The notes: generated by a model from the letters alone, not told the origin. DNA of 64,000 nucleotides from Episyrphus balteatus (GCF_945859705.1 NC_079134.1:71156323-71220322), one strand, 5' to 3'; shown: positions 46,335 through 57,059, numbered from the stretch's first letter. Translations and numbers: made by a program.

Positions 46335-48179
46335 CACACAGGTAAATTTTCCCAAATTCATGGCCAAAACTCCAAAAAAAAATTTGCGATTTGTTGTTTT
46401 TTTTTAATGCCAAGTTGTTTACAAATAACATAAGCTTAGAACCTGATTGATCATGCGATGCAAATTGTAACTGTTTAATCAGTAGATGCTTTCAAAGTAG
46501 AACATTTTAATTAACGAGTGCAGTAGCAAGGTTGGTTTCTTATAAGAAGTAGTTTGCTTTATTTTTTATTTAATTTTTTTTGGCGATTTTTAAAATAATT
46601 AACATGGATTCTGTTGCTAGTGGTATGTTAAAAAAAGATAATGACAAAGATAATGCAAAATTTTAAGTCTAAAGTAAATTTTAAAGCTTTTTAAGATAAT
46701 GTGTTTGAGCAGTAAAAACAAACAAATTTTTTTTCTTTGATAATGAAAAAGTTAAGTTGATTTGCGTTTTTCTGTACTGAAAATAGTGTTGAAAAATAGT
46801 TAAATGTTTCCTTTATGGGAAACAATCCTAAAACATTGCGGTTTTTTGCGACTTTTTATAATATTGGCTTCAAAAGGTGTTGGGGACGGTGATTTTTTTT
46901 TTTTTTTTTAATTAGATTTTTCTTTTTTGACACAGGATCGTAATTAACTTTCATTTTTCTTTCAAGAAATAAGCTTTCTGAATTTTTAAAAAGCTGTTCG
47001 TCACGTGACATTACAGAAAAAATTAATTTTTTTGGTACCAAAGGTTGAAATATTGAAATTTCGGAGCAAATAGAGAAAAATTTAACGGATTTTGATTTTG
47101 CATATATGAACATAGAAGAAGATGGCTGTAGTGCCTCCAGAAATAACAACACCTTCTTAAAACAAAATATAAATTGGTTGCAATATGAAATATCGTTTCC
47201 ATGCTGAGCCCATGGCTTTGTTGGACGGACTCAAATGGATTTTTCAGACCTAAGCGAACGGTCAAAGAGACGTAAAACAGAAGATTTACGTTCTAACTAT
47301 AATGCCGAAGAATTAAGCTATGCTGCGCCATGCAACTGCGAGAAAAAGGGAAACTTGTTCATCAAATGTAATGAAAAATATAATATTTTCAACTCCTTCA
47401 CGTGCTGAAAATATCAAAAGCTTTGAAAAAAATTGACCAGAAAATTATTCCATATACAGCAGAAGAAGCACTTTCAATAGTTGTTGAAGGAAAATTAACT
47501 TAGTTTCATAATAACCATATGTATCCAAACTTAAGCCTCAATAAAATTTATTCATTCATTGGACAGCTCGGCGAAGAAGCCCAAGAATCACGAAACAAAG
47601 ATATAAAGCGTTTCGAGAAAGTTTCTCAAGAAAATTTTCGAGGCAGCAAAATATGGAAGATGTGTTTTATAATCTCTTGGTCTCTTCTGACCCATTAATA
47701 AGTGGTTTGAGAAAACTAAATCCTAAAACAAAAAATGCGTTTCCCTCTGAAATACTTCAGTTTCTAATAGAACCAGAGATCGAGCAAGCAGACTTATAGT
47801 TACAGTTTCACAACTCACAAGTCATTGAATGATATACACACATACAAACTCACACTCATGTTTATTTATGTATATAGTTGTTATCTATGCCTGCATTATT
47901 TATTTATTTATAATAACGACTGTTCAACTGTTTTTTTCAATCTATTGAATGTATAAATATTGTATTATTAAATGTCAAATGAAAGAAACCCTATAGCGTA
48001 AAGTAAAAAAAAACGACTTTTTTCATTTTTTGCTTCTTTTTTGTGAATTTTCGTGTAAATTTACTTAAAAATGGTGAATTTTATGGAAATTATCTTATTT
48101 TGATATAATCATGCAATAATAAATTGAATAAACACAAAAAATAATTTTGGCCATGTTTTTGGGAAAATTTACCTGTGTG
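46335..48179. mobile_element. Transib-like transposon with decayed transposase
   Basis: CACACAGGTAAATTTTCCC begins at 46335 and its inverse ends at 48179. CGTCC flanks both ends (46330-46334, 48180-48184), a GC-rich 5-bp duplication. The repeats run about 37 bp, with CCAAAA 22 nt after the CACACAG heptamer at both ends. The interior carries remnants of a coding gene on the plus strand ending in a RAG1/Transib-like C-terminal block. Removing the element and one CGTCC joins family-B sequence. Confidence 0.8.
47100..47799 (+). pseudogene. Degenerate Transib-like transposase remnant
   Basis: A segment from about 47243 encodes FSDLSERSKRRKTEDLRSNY-like sequence before breaking into other frames. 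A C-terminal segment (about 47569-47799) encodes GEEAQESRNKDIKRFR, then SRKFSRQQNMED and LLVSSDPLIS, and ends at TAG. An E-(x)n-NK-x2-(K/R)-x-(F/Y)-R arrangement followed by R-K-x-S is what I recall around the last catalytic Glu of Transib and RAG1. Possible first-exon sequence starts at ATG 46605. Several frameshifts and stops are present. Family assignment combines this with the termini and remains unverified. Confidence 0.55.
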
Positions 48180-48375
48180 CGTCCGTCTCCTTCCGATCCG
48201 TCGCTTATGGGTCGCTTCCCATAAGAACGTGTGTATTTTATCGAGCTGTCAGTTGAAAACTTCGACGGAACGGAAGCAACGGATTCTATGGGTTGGGCCC
48301 TTAACGGATTCTATGGGCTGGGCCCTTTAGACTAATACGACTTGTGTCGTATGGATATGAGAACTTTTATGTATA
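48180..48375. repeat. Remainder of family-B copy 2
   Basis: It continues TCCGATCCGTCGCTTATGGG and GAACGTGTGTATTTTATCG as in copy 1 (about 45640-45700). A 20-bp phrase, ACGGATTCTATGGGTTGGGC, is repeated at 48305. Confidence 0.75.
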
Positions 48376-49474
48376 CAGGGTGTCCCACAGTTACCGCCCC
48401 AAATGAAAACCATAGATTTCTGAGGTAATTTTAAGTCGAAAAACTTAAGAGGCAATTTTCTCGTTTTCGTCCCGTTTTCGAGTTACCACGGTTTTTATGA
48501 TTTTTGCTCTCTTGTCCTTTAACTGGCCTTATCTTTGCCAAACTACGTTTGATTTGAAAGATTTTTTTTACAACCAATCAAGAATTCATTACAGTTTAAG
48601 TTTGTCTCATAACTTTTTTTTCTGCGGATAACCGTTTCTCCGCCATTTTGCATCAAACACAATTTTCTTCGTTTTTTAAGTTGTTGTTTACACTTTCATA
48701 TCAATTAAGTTAAAAAAACACGTTAATAAGCATTAATTTTTTGTGCTTTTTATTAAAGCCCAGTTTATTTCCATAAAAAAAAATAAGTTTCATTTCATAA
48801 AAAAGGCTACTGAAAGTAATTAAAAAAAAATAAACAAACTGAGTGAATAAAAAAAAAATAATTTTTAAATAAAAAATTAATTTAAATGAATTAAAAACTT
48901 TTTCTGAGCTATTGTGGTTAAGAAAAGAACAAATAGACAAAGCTCAGAAAAAGTTTTAATTCATTTAAATTATTTTTTTATTTAAAAATAATTTTTTTTT
49001 ATTCACTCAGTTTGTTTATTTTTTTTTTTTATGACTTTCAGTAGCCTTTTTTATGAAATAAAACTTATTTTTTTTATGGAAATAAACTGGGCTTTAATAA
49101 AAAGCACAAAAAATTAATACTTATTAACGTGTTTTTTTTACTTAATTGATATGAAAGTGTAAACAACAACTTAAAAAACGAAGAAAATTGTGTTTGGTGC
49201 AAAATGGCGGAGAAACGGTTATCCGCAGAAAAAAAAGTTTTGAGACAAACTTAAACTGTTATGAATTCTTGATTGGTTGTAAAAAAAATCTTTCAAATCA
49301 AACGTAGTTTGGCAAAGATAAGGCCAGTTAAAGGACAAGAGAGCAAAAATCATAAAAACCGTGGTAACTCGAAAACGGGACGAAAACGAGAAAATTGCCT
49401 CTTAAGTTTTTCGACTTAAAATGACCTCAGGAATCTATGGTTTTCATTTGGGGCGGTGACTGTGGGACACCCTG
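48376..49474. mobile_element. 1.1-kb mariner-type foldback, CAGGGTGTCCCAC ends
   Basis: CAGGGTGTCCCACAGTTACC and its near-exact inverse bound the element. TA flanks both sides (48374-48375, 49475-49476). The two arms of about 530 bp are complementary almost to the centre, leaving a loop of about 25-30 nt near 48925. Conserved phrases are GTTACCACGG and CGTAGTTTGGCAAAGATAAGG. No transposase. The same terminal motif is at about 9636-9651. Confidence 0.92.
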
Positions 49475-49577
49475 TATAAATATTTCAAATAGCTTTAAAG
49501 ATTCTCAAACTGTGACACTGTGAGACGATTATAGTCTTTTTGATAATCATTTTTAAAATTACGGAATGACCCCCCAT

Positions 49578-50206
49578 ATTTTTTGTTTTATTATTTTTAC
49601 GACTTAATTTTACCAGAAACCAATTCTTAATTATTCTACGATAATCTATTTATATGAATAAATTCACTTAACATACATTTATGTTGCAAATAAAGTGTAT
49701 TCACCTGTGAAAGGATAGGGTCTCTGAATTGTTATAAAAATATCTTTTGCAACAATTTTACACAGCAATTAATTGTTGTTTTATTTGTTTTTTATTAACT
49801 TAGACTTATTTTCTCACTATTCTATAAAAGTTTTTGCAATAGTGTTAAAGAATGATTTTAAAGTTTTTTTTTTTAAATTTGAATGACACTTTGGTTTTAA
49901 TTCTATCACACACGAGAATGACAGCGTTGGATTTGTTTTTGACAGTTTTTTTTTTCACGCTATCCTACACTATAAAAAAAATATACACTCATTTCTGTAC
50001 TTCTTATTCTTAGGATAGTGATCATCTAGATAAAGAAAACCGCACCATTTCCCAATATACATTGGAAAGTCTGCGAATACAACAAAAATCAACAACAACA
50101 ATGAATCATAAAGAAGACCGATATATAGTGTTGCCATAAGAAAAAGTAGAAAGTTGGGCTATTTCTTCCTTCGATTTCGTCGGTATCCATCCGATCCGTC
50201 GATTAT
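49578..50206 (+). mobile_element. Retro-inserted repeat unit Y with 15-bp duplication
   Basis: GGAATGACCCCCCAT occurs on both sides (49563-49577, 50207-50221). In between lie the X/Y repeat (49586-50055), the Penelope C-terminal tail (about 50056-50142) and the first 60 bp of family B. A long duplication of this size points to target-primed or end-joined reverse-transcript insertion rather than a cut-and-paste transposon. It may be a non-autonomous Penelope-related element. Confidence 0.75.
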
Positions 50207-50221
50207 GGAATGACCCCCCAT

Positions 50222-50497
50222 GTTTTCTGTATTTTTTTATTTTTGCAATTGAATTTTGTTTCTTTTGATGGCGAGATTTGGTAATTGTGTGTGTACAAAA
50301 GGATTGTAAGGGGACTTTAAGAAAAGAGGCATTCAGGTAGGTACCTGATCAACGAATGAAATTTTATTCTTTAATAGTTTTTCATGGGATATGTTAGTAG
50401 AAGGAATAAAGAAATTAGATAATCTGGTGTTGGGATATTTTTTTGACTAGTAGATTTGAGTAGCAAAGTCCATGAAAAGCGCTAGTTATGACAAAGT
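50222..50497. other. Spacer with similarity to 23797-23880
   Basis: The phrase AGGTACCTGATCAACGAATG and what follows resembles the segment at 23797. No gene. Confidence 0.5.
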
Positions 50498-50567
50498 CTA
50501 TGCTTATTTTAAATAAATATGATTTAAAATCATGAAAAAATATAAACCAGCATAAAAGTGTTCATAT

Positions 50568-50635
50568 ATGCGTTTCGCCCCGATGTAATGGTTGGGCTCA
50601 TCAGAAGATGACCATTACACCTTGTCTTGACGCAT
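50568..50635 (-). ncRNA. Hammerhead ribozyme, array copy 1
   Basis: On the minus strand, in order: stem III strand ATATGCG, cleavage triplet GTC, stem I AAGA..TCTT, CTGATGA, stem II GCCC..GGGC, GAAA, and stem III return CGCATAT. All invariant core bases are present. The stem I loop contains TGTAATGG and the stem II loop CCATTACA. They are exactly complementary, giving a possible 8-nt loop-loop contact of the type that speeds natural hammerheads. Cleavage is predicted after the C of GTC. Confidence 0.9.
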
Positions 50636-50874
50636 ATTTTCCCGAATAAATCGAGATTCCATATAATCCGAGCTGCATAAAGCAACTGCGAATTATATAG
50701 TTGCTACAAGTCTTCAAAGAAGATAAATTGTAGCTATTTTTATTGCCTTGCTATGGCATTGGAGAAATATTTGACTGTTAACAGTCGAATTGTTTTTTCC
50801 TGAACACCGTTTATTTTAAATAAATATGATTTAAAATCATGAAAAAATATAAACCAGCATAAAAGTGTTCATAT

Positions 50875-50942
50875 ATGCGTTTCGCCCCGATGTAATGGTT
50901 GGGCTCATCAGAAGATGACCATTACACCTTGTCTTGACGCAT
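50875..50942 (-). ncRNA. Hammerhead ribozyme, array copy 2
   Basis: Identical to copy 1, exactly 307 bases further on. Self-cleavage at both would release a unit-length RNA with 5'-OH and 2',3'-cyclic phosphate ends, suitable for circularisation. Confidence 0.9.
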
Positions 50943-51459
50943 ATTTTCCCGAATAAATCGAGATTCCATATAATCCGAGCTGCATAAAGCAACTGCGAAT
51001 TATATAGTTGCTACAAGTCTTCAAAGAAGATAAATTGTAGCTATTTTTATTGCCTTGCTATGGCATTGGAGAAATATTTGACTGTTAACAGTCGAATTGT
51101 TTTTTCCTGAACACCGTTTATTTTAAATAAATATGATTTAAAATCATGAAAAAATATAAACCAGCATAAAAGTGTTCATATATGCGTTGAGCCCCGATGT
51201 AATGGTTGGGCTCAACGCATATATGAACACTTTTATGCTGGTTTATATTTTTTCATGATTTTAAATCATATTTATTTAAAATAAACGGTGTTCAGGAAAA
51301 AACAATTCGACTGTTAACAGTCAAATATTTCTCCAATGCCATAGCAAGGCAATAAAAATAGCTACAATTTATCTTCTTTGAAGACTTGTAGCAACTATAT
51401 AATTCGCAGTTGCTTTATGCAGCTCGGATTATATGGAATCTCGATTTATTCGGGAAAAT

Positions 51460-51527
51460 ATGCGTCAAGACAAGGTGTAATGGTCATCTTCTGATGAGCC
51501 CAACCATTACATCGGGGCGAAACGCAT
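51460..51527 (+). ncRNA. Hammerhead ribozyme, inverted copy
   Basis: The same 68-nt motif lies on the plus strand in the inverted part of the array, with an intact core (CTGATGA, GAAA, GTC). The turn-round near 51182-51222 has only half a motif: stem II with its loop, closed by a false stem in place of the core. Confidence 0.9.
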
Positions 51528-51650
51528 ATATGAACACTTTTATGCTGGTTTATATTTTTTCATGATTTTAAATCATATTTATTTAAAATAAACGGTGTTC
51601 TGGAAAAAACAATTCGACTGTTAACAGTCAAATATTTCTCTATGCTTATT

Positions 51651-52058
51651 ATCTCAAAAATACCATTTATAGAGATTCATTTCACTGGTGGAAGTTACGA
51701 GTCACGGCGCTGTAGTCATTTTTATATATCGTTTAATCCTGAGTAATTAAGCAGAAGTTTTACAAATTCCGCACGCGGATTGGGAGGACTCATATTCTTA
51801 GGGAATTTTTTTTGGGTATTTTCAACAGAATTTTGAAATAGCAGTGGCAAAAAACAACGCTGAAAAGCGGCCCGGAGCCGGGTGAACGCAACTTTTGGCT
51901 GGTTGTTAGGTAAGAGAACTTGCACCCACATAAAAAAGGCGTTTAGGCGGTTCCGGGCCGTTTTTCGGCGTCACGTGGTGTGAAATGGCCCTTATTATAA
52001 TCATGATAATATCATAAAATATTGTAACGATGATTTACTGATCTACTTTTAAGATAAA
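51651..52058. other. Spacer, no gene
   Basis: A GC-richer patch lies at 51870-51985 (GCGGCCCGGAGCCGGGTG; GGCCGTTTTTCGGCGTCACG). An open frame at 51722-51931 (-) has no recognisable domain. Confidence 0.5.
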
Positions 52059-52502
52059 TGTCTGAACACACTACCTACTACACCAAAGTAGAAATGTGAA
52101 CTCACCTTTAATAATTTAGAAATGACCTACCCTCTGAACACATCCCAAAATATCTCACTAGACTGGAAGTATGAAGCGCCTCCTCCTGGAAAGGAAGTTT
52201 CGAAAAGCAAAGACGAGAACCTTCGAAGACATTCTCGAATCTCGAAATTCCGGTATAAAAGGGCAGCGTAGACACCGACCGGATACAGTTTTGATTTTGA
52301 AAGTGAAAGAGTTCAGTGCAAAGTGAAATAAAGTGTTGGAAATTGTTAGTAGTAAATAAATTGATTTAAAAGTGCGATTGTTTGAGCGAATGATAAAAGT
52401 AAATTGAGTTATAATAAAGTGTGTTTTAATTTGAACGGAAAGATACGTGCAAATTAAATAAACGAAATAAGTTTTATTGTGAACCCGCAATAAAACATTA
52501 CA
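52059..52502 (+). repeat. 5' LTR of the dead Gypsy element
   Basis: It retains a segment of about 110 bp, from TGAAGCGCCTCC to GACCGACC, missing from the other LTR. That segment includes the TATA box. Confidence 0.88.
52254..52261 (+). promoter_or_regulatory. TATA box in 5' LTR
   Basis: TATAAAAG stands in a GC-richer block (CCGGTATAAAAGGGCAGCG). Directly upstream are TTC/GAA motifs, including ATTCTCGAAT, which fit one heat-shock-element unit. Position within the LTR suits the U3 promoter. Confidence 0.6.
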
Positions 52503-52512
52503 TTGCATTACA

Positions 52513-52732
52513 TTTATTTGTGCGAATCAGATAATTTGGCGAAAAAAAAGAAAGAGAAGAACTGCGCGTGTGATTTAACAATAAACAAAGTCTAAAATAT
52601 TTTGAAATAAGTCAGAAGTGGGATAAAACTTATTTATTTGTGCGAATCAGATAATTTTGCGAAAAAAAAGAAAGAGAAGAACTGCGCGTGTGTTTTAACA
52701 ATAAACAAAGTCTAAAACATTTTGAAATAAGT
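52513..52732 (+). repeat. Duplicated 5' leader segment
   Basis: A 100-bp block (TTTATTTGTGCGAATCAGAT.. TTTTGAAATAAGT) occurs at 52513-52612 and again at 52633-52732, offset by 120 bp, with few differences. It lies between the LTR and gag. Confidence 0.93.
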
Positions 52733-52762
52733 ACAGGGCTCGCGTTAAAAAAAAAAGTTAAA

Positions 52763-54360
52763 ATGGGTTAAACATTAAATCAGTTAAGTTTGACTGAGCT
52801 TAAGGCGGAGTTAACTAAGCGAGGTCTTCCTGCTGCTGGATCGAAAAATGACCTCATTATTCGTCTGCAGGATTATTTAACTCATATAAACGAAAATTTG
52901 GACACATTTCAATTCGGAATTGAAATGCCAGAAGAACAAGTAAGTACTAGTGCCATTATGTCGTCTATGATGTCTGTTCTCCTTGCAAAATTTGAAGAAC
53001 AGAACAAATAGAAAAACAAAGCAATGAATAGAGAGAATAATTAGAAAAACAACGTAATGAACAAAAGAGTGACAACAAAATCTTCTCGAACAAATGGAGA
53101 AACATCATACCGAGCAAAGAAACCTTCTAGATGAACAGAAAAACCTCATCGAAGGTAAGCTTGATGCTTTCGAGAACAAGTTTGTGCTCTTGATGCTTCC
53201 ATCAAAGACGTTGAAAAACAATCTCAAGAAAAGTTCGAGAAAGTTGAAGAAAAACTCGAAAAAGTAGAAATAAAATTCGATGACAAATTTAAAGGAATGG
53301 AAGTTAAAATGCAAAGTTTCACCGAAGAACTTTACAAGGTTCGAAAAATTAAGGCTCGAGAAAGTTCTGGTGAGCATTCAAAGAAGAAGGAAATGCACCC
53401 ACCAACCTTTGATGGACAAAGTTCTTGGTCGATCTACAAGAAACAGTTTGAGGCAGCTGCCACAACAAATGGCTAGGATGACGAAGACAAATGTATAGCG
53501 CTGACTCATGCTCTTAGAGGTCCTGCTGCTGAGTTGTTACAAACTTTACCACCAGAAAAGAATGGTAACTTTAACGCTCTCGTCCAGTTCATTGAAAAAC
53601 GCTTCGGAGATGGCCATATGCAGGAAGTCTTCCGCGTCCAACTCAATACAAGAGTCCAGAAAAGAGGAGAAACTCTGTAACAACTCCAAGCTGATATTGA
53701 AAGGTTAGCTCATCTGGCATATCCGACAGCAGGAGACGACATTATCAATCAGTTTGCGACAGAAGCCTTTGTTCGTGCTGTATCTGATATAAATCTTCAG
53801 CGGGCGATTCGAACAGCCGGAAAACGTTCCCTACCAGAAGAATTAGCGTTCGCGCTTACTATGGAAGCAGCAGAACAGGCTTCTCAAGGCGTTCATCGGG
53901 TAAGAGAAGTTGCGGTGGAGGAATACTCTTGTCAAAAACTCGCATTCCAAAGAAACCAGCGAGACGGAGTTGCTCGATGCTGGAACTGTAACAAGAGAGG
54001 ACACCTCCAGCGGCAGTGCAGATTGCCACCAAGAAGAACTCCTTGCCAACACTGTGGAAACAGGAATATTGCCCAACAACAGGTAAGAACCAACTTTGAG
54101 GGGCAGAAGCTGGTTTCTGGTATCGATGGCCCCAGAACCACAATTCAAGTCTCACAGACTAAACGAGACAACAAAAGTCTGACAGTGGAGGCGACCATAA
54201 ACAACAAACAACACGTGTCTACAATTGACACCGGTGCCACCGCCTCTATTGTACGAAGAGACTTGGTAAAGGTCACGTGGCTACATAACATCAACAGCTA
54301 CCGTCTGAAGACCGCCACAAGAAAAGCAGCAAGGGTGTACGGTGAACATGGTACCTGTAC
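52763..54360 (+). pseudogene. gag and protease relic of Gypsy element
   Basis: ATG at 52763 is followed by a TAA at codon 3. The same frame then encodes a SAP-like domain (LTELKAELTKRGLPAAGSKND) to 53011. Coiled gag sequence continues through several frames. A zinc knuckle CWNCNKRGHLQRQC lies in the frame 53861-54370, and the protease TIDTGATASIV near 54220-54255. After the protease start the sequence jumps to the linker before RT, so part of the protease is deleted near 54330. Confidence 0.85.
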
Positions 54361-56713
54361 GGATACTTAACATCAAACCGTACCCAATCAAGCTTAAGAA
54401 AGGAGAAGTTCTTGGGCACTGCGAATCTGTGTCCGCAATAACTAAGATCAACGAGGTACACACACAGATGACTATGAACTCGGAGAAACTTAAGACTCAA
54501 ATTCTTAAATCAGATAATTTGAGTCAACATCAGCTTAATGTTGCGGGAAGGCTTCTTCACGAATATGCTGATATCTTCTCTTCGACCTGCGGGCAATACT
54601 GCCGAACACAACTGGTGCAGCATCGAATCGATACAGGAGATGCTAGGCCGATTCGTCAACCAGCAAGACGTCTCCCCTTGGCCAAACAAGGTGAAGTTGA
54701 AGAAATGATATCGACAGTGAAGATGACGGGCTTATCGATAATTCCAAAAGCCCTTGGGCATCACCGGTAGTTCTCGCCAAAAATAAGAATGGAAGCACTC
54801 GATTTTGTGTCGACTACCGCAGGCTGAATGATATGATGAAGAAAGACAGCTATCCACTGCCAAGAATCAGCGATACTCTAGATGCAATGGAAGGATCACA
54901 ATGGTTTTCGACCTCGGACCTGAAGAGTGGCTACTGGCAGGTAGAAATCCATCCAGAAGATAGGGAAAAGGCGACTTTCTCCACAAGAAATGGTCTCTGG
55001 CAGTTTAATGTCATGCCGTTTGGGCTATGTAATGCTCCAGCTACTTTCGAGCGTTTAATGGAGTGCGTTTTAAATGGATTAACCTGGAAATAGACTAGGC
55101 ACTATTTGAATGATATTATTGTTTACGGGAAAACATTTGATGACCATTGCGAAAACTTAAAGGCCGTGTTCCAGAGGCTACGAGAAGCACATCTTAAGTT
55201 GAATCCAGAGAAATGTGCACTTTTTAAAACCTAAATTAAATATTACGCCATATCATCTCATCTTAAGGAGTAAAGACTTATCCTGAAAAAGTTGACACTG
55301 TGAAAAATTGGCCAACCCCCCAGGACAAGAATGAACTACGGAGTTTCCTCGACCTGGCAACCTACTATCGCCGATTCGTGAAGGACTTTACTAGAATCGC
55401 CGAAAGCTTGCACCAGCTTACGGAAAAGGGTAAACCCTTTAAATGGTCAGTTGAGTGTGAGAAAAGCTTTCAGGAACTGGAGCTGCGGTTATGTGAAGCT
55501 CCAGTGCTGGCCTATCCGACTCCATGCAAACAATTCATCATTGACGCAGATGCAAGTAATGTGCGAATTGATGCTGTTTTATCACAAGTTCATGACGGAG
55601 AAGAAAAGGTCGTTGTCTATTACAGCAAGGTACTCTCGAAACAAGAAATAAACTATTGCGTGACCAAGGGGGAACGTCTTGCTCTAGTATTGGCAACAAA
55701 GCACTTCCATAAGTACATCTATGGACAGAAGTTCCTTCTTCGTACAGATTATGGTGCACTAAATTGGCTTTTGAACTTCAAAAATCCAGAGGGTCAAGTA
55801 GCAAGATGGATCGAGATACTTCAGACGTATCAATTTCAGATTCAACATCTAAGAGGAAAGCTGCATTCAAATGCAGACGCATTATCTCGGCACCCGTGCA
55901 AGTAAGACTGCAAGCATTGCACACTGCCAGAAGAAAAGGAAGTTGTCGCTGTTAGAAGAATGAGAGCTGATCCCATTTGCGGCTGGAGTAATCAAGAACT
56001 CAGGATAGCCCAAGAGGAAGATTCGGACATCGGACCTATCCTCTCATGGAAGGAACATCAAGAGAAACCAGAATGGGCCGACATCTCCGACCGAAGCCAC
56101 ACTCTCAAAGCATATTGGGCACAATGGGACTGGCTTCGTGTGCAAAAAGGACTACTCAGGCGTAAGTGGGAATCCGCAGATGCAATCCTATGTGATGCAG
56201 CTAGTCGTACCTCAGTCAAAGGTTAATGATGTTCTCCGAGAGATGCATGATGGAACTTCTGGAGGCCATTTAGGCATTAACAAGACGCTGGAAAAGCTAC
56301 GACAGCAATTCTACTGGTTACGTATGAGAGAAGACGTTGAAAAGTGGTGCCGAAAATGTGATACTTGTGCCGCTAGCAAAGGACCAGCTAGAAACATCCA
56401 AAGCAAGATGCAGCAGTACAATATGGGTTCACCTTTTGAGAGAATTGCAATAGACGTAGCAGGTCCTTTTCCCGAAACCAACCACGGAAATCGGTACATC
56501 CTTGTAGTGATGGACTACTTCAGAAAATGGTCTGAGGCATTTGCCATGATGAAAACAAGATATTGCGCACGGGGCGACAGAAACAGGGTTTCAAGAAGGA
56601 TAACTTGTGTGGTAACACAGTAATAACCAGAATCAACGACGTGGTTTACCGTATACAGAGAGGGGTAAGAGGCAAACTAAAGGTAGTTCATTGTGGCCGT
56701 TTACATCGTTATA
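54342..56713 (+). pseudogene. RT-RNaseH-integrase relic of Gypsy element
   Basis: The pieces appear in order. A pre-RT linker is at 54342-54770. RT is at about 54765-55270, with FSTSDLKSGYWQVEIHPED, MPFGLCNAPATFERLM and YLNDIIVYG, where the usual Y-x-D-D is Y-L-N-D-I, so one catalytic Asp is replaced. RNase H (FIIDADASN) and the tether region lie at 55300-55905. The integrase HHCC finger and first Asp (IDVAGPF) are at 56138-56560. The integrase core between the first Asp and the C-terminal tail (VVYRIQRG, HCGRLHRY) is deleted. It is not functional. Confidence 0.88.
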
Positions 56714-56726
56714 ATGGTGACATAAA

Positions 56727-57059
56727 TGTCTGAACACACTACCTACTACACCAAAGGTAGAAATGTGAACTCACCTTTAATAATTAAGAAACTACCTACC
56801 CTCTGAACACATCCCAAAATATCCCACTAGACTTGGAGTATACAGTTTTGATTTTGAAAATGAAAGAGTTCAGTACAAAGTGAAATAAAGTGTTGGAAAT
56901 TGTTAGTAGTAAATAAAGTGATTTAAAAGTGCGTTTGTTTGAGCGAATAATTAAAGTAAATTGAGTTATAATAAAGTGTGTTTTAATTTGAACGGAAAGA
57001 TACGTGGAAATTAAATAAACGAAATAAGCTTTATTGTGAACCCGTAATGACACATTACA
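56727..57059 (+). repeat. 3' LTR of the dead Gypsy element (promoter deleted)
   Basis: It matches the 5' LTR except for loss of about 110 bp after ACTAGACT. The gap removes the TATA-containing block. Confidence 0.9.

Larger units (their letters stand above)
50509..51639. mobile_element. 307-bp tandem/inverted hammerhead array (retrozyme- or Penelope-like)
   Basis: Unit starts TTATTTTAAATAAATATG are at 50504, 50811 and 51118, exactly 307 bp apart. The third copy stops after about 80 bp and turns at a hairpin (about 51180-51225). It then continues as an inverted 1.4-unit copy to 51639. The 11-bp duplication CTATGCTTATT flanks the block (50498-50508, 51640-51650), showing it inserted as one piece. 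Copies are almost identical. There is no protein-coding frame. Each full unit contains one hammerhead ribozyme, so a tandem transcript would self-cleave to 307-nt RNA. Both the unit size and the tandem layout match animal retrozymes. Direct-plus-inverted partial copies are also usual in Penelope insertions. Confidence 0.87.
52059..57059 (+). mobile_element. Dead Gypsy/Ty3 retrotransposon
   Basis: The related LTRs are 52059-52502 (444 bp) and 56727-57059 (333 bp), both TGTCTGAACAC..ATTACA. Between them lie gag, protease, RT, RNase H and integrase pieces in order, with many stops, frameshifts and deletions. No matching target duplication is seen at the outer ends (TAAA versus ATAT). It is much older than the Gypsy element at 10.7-16 kb and of a different lineage. 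Confidence 0.9.
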
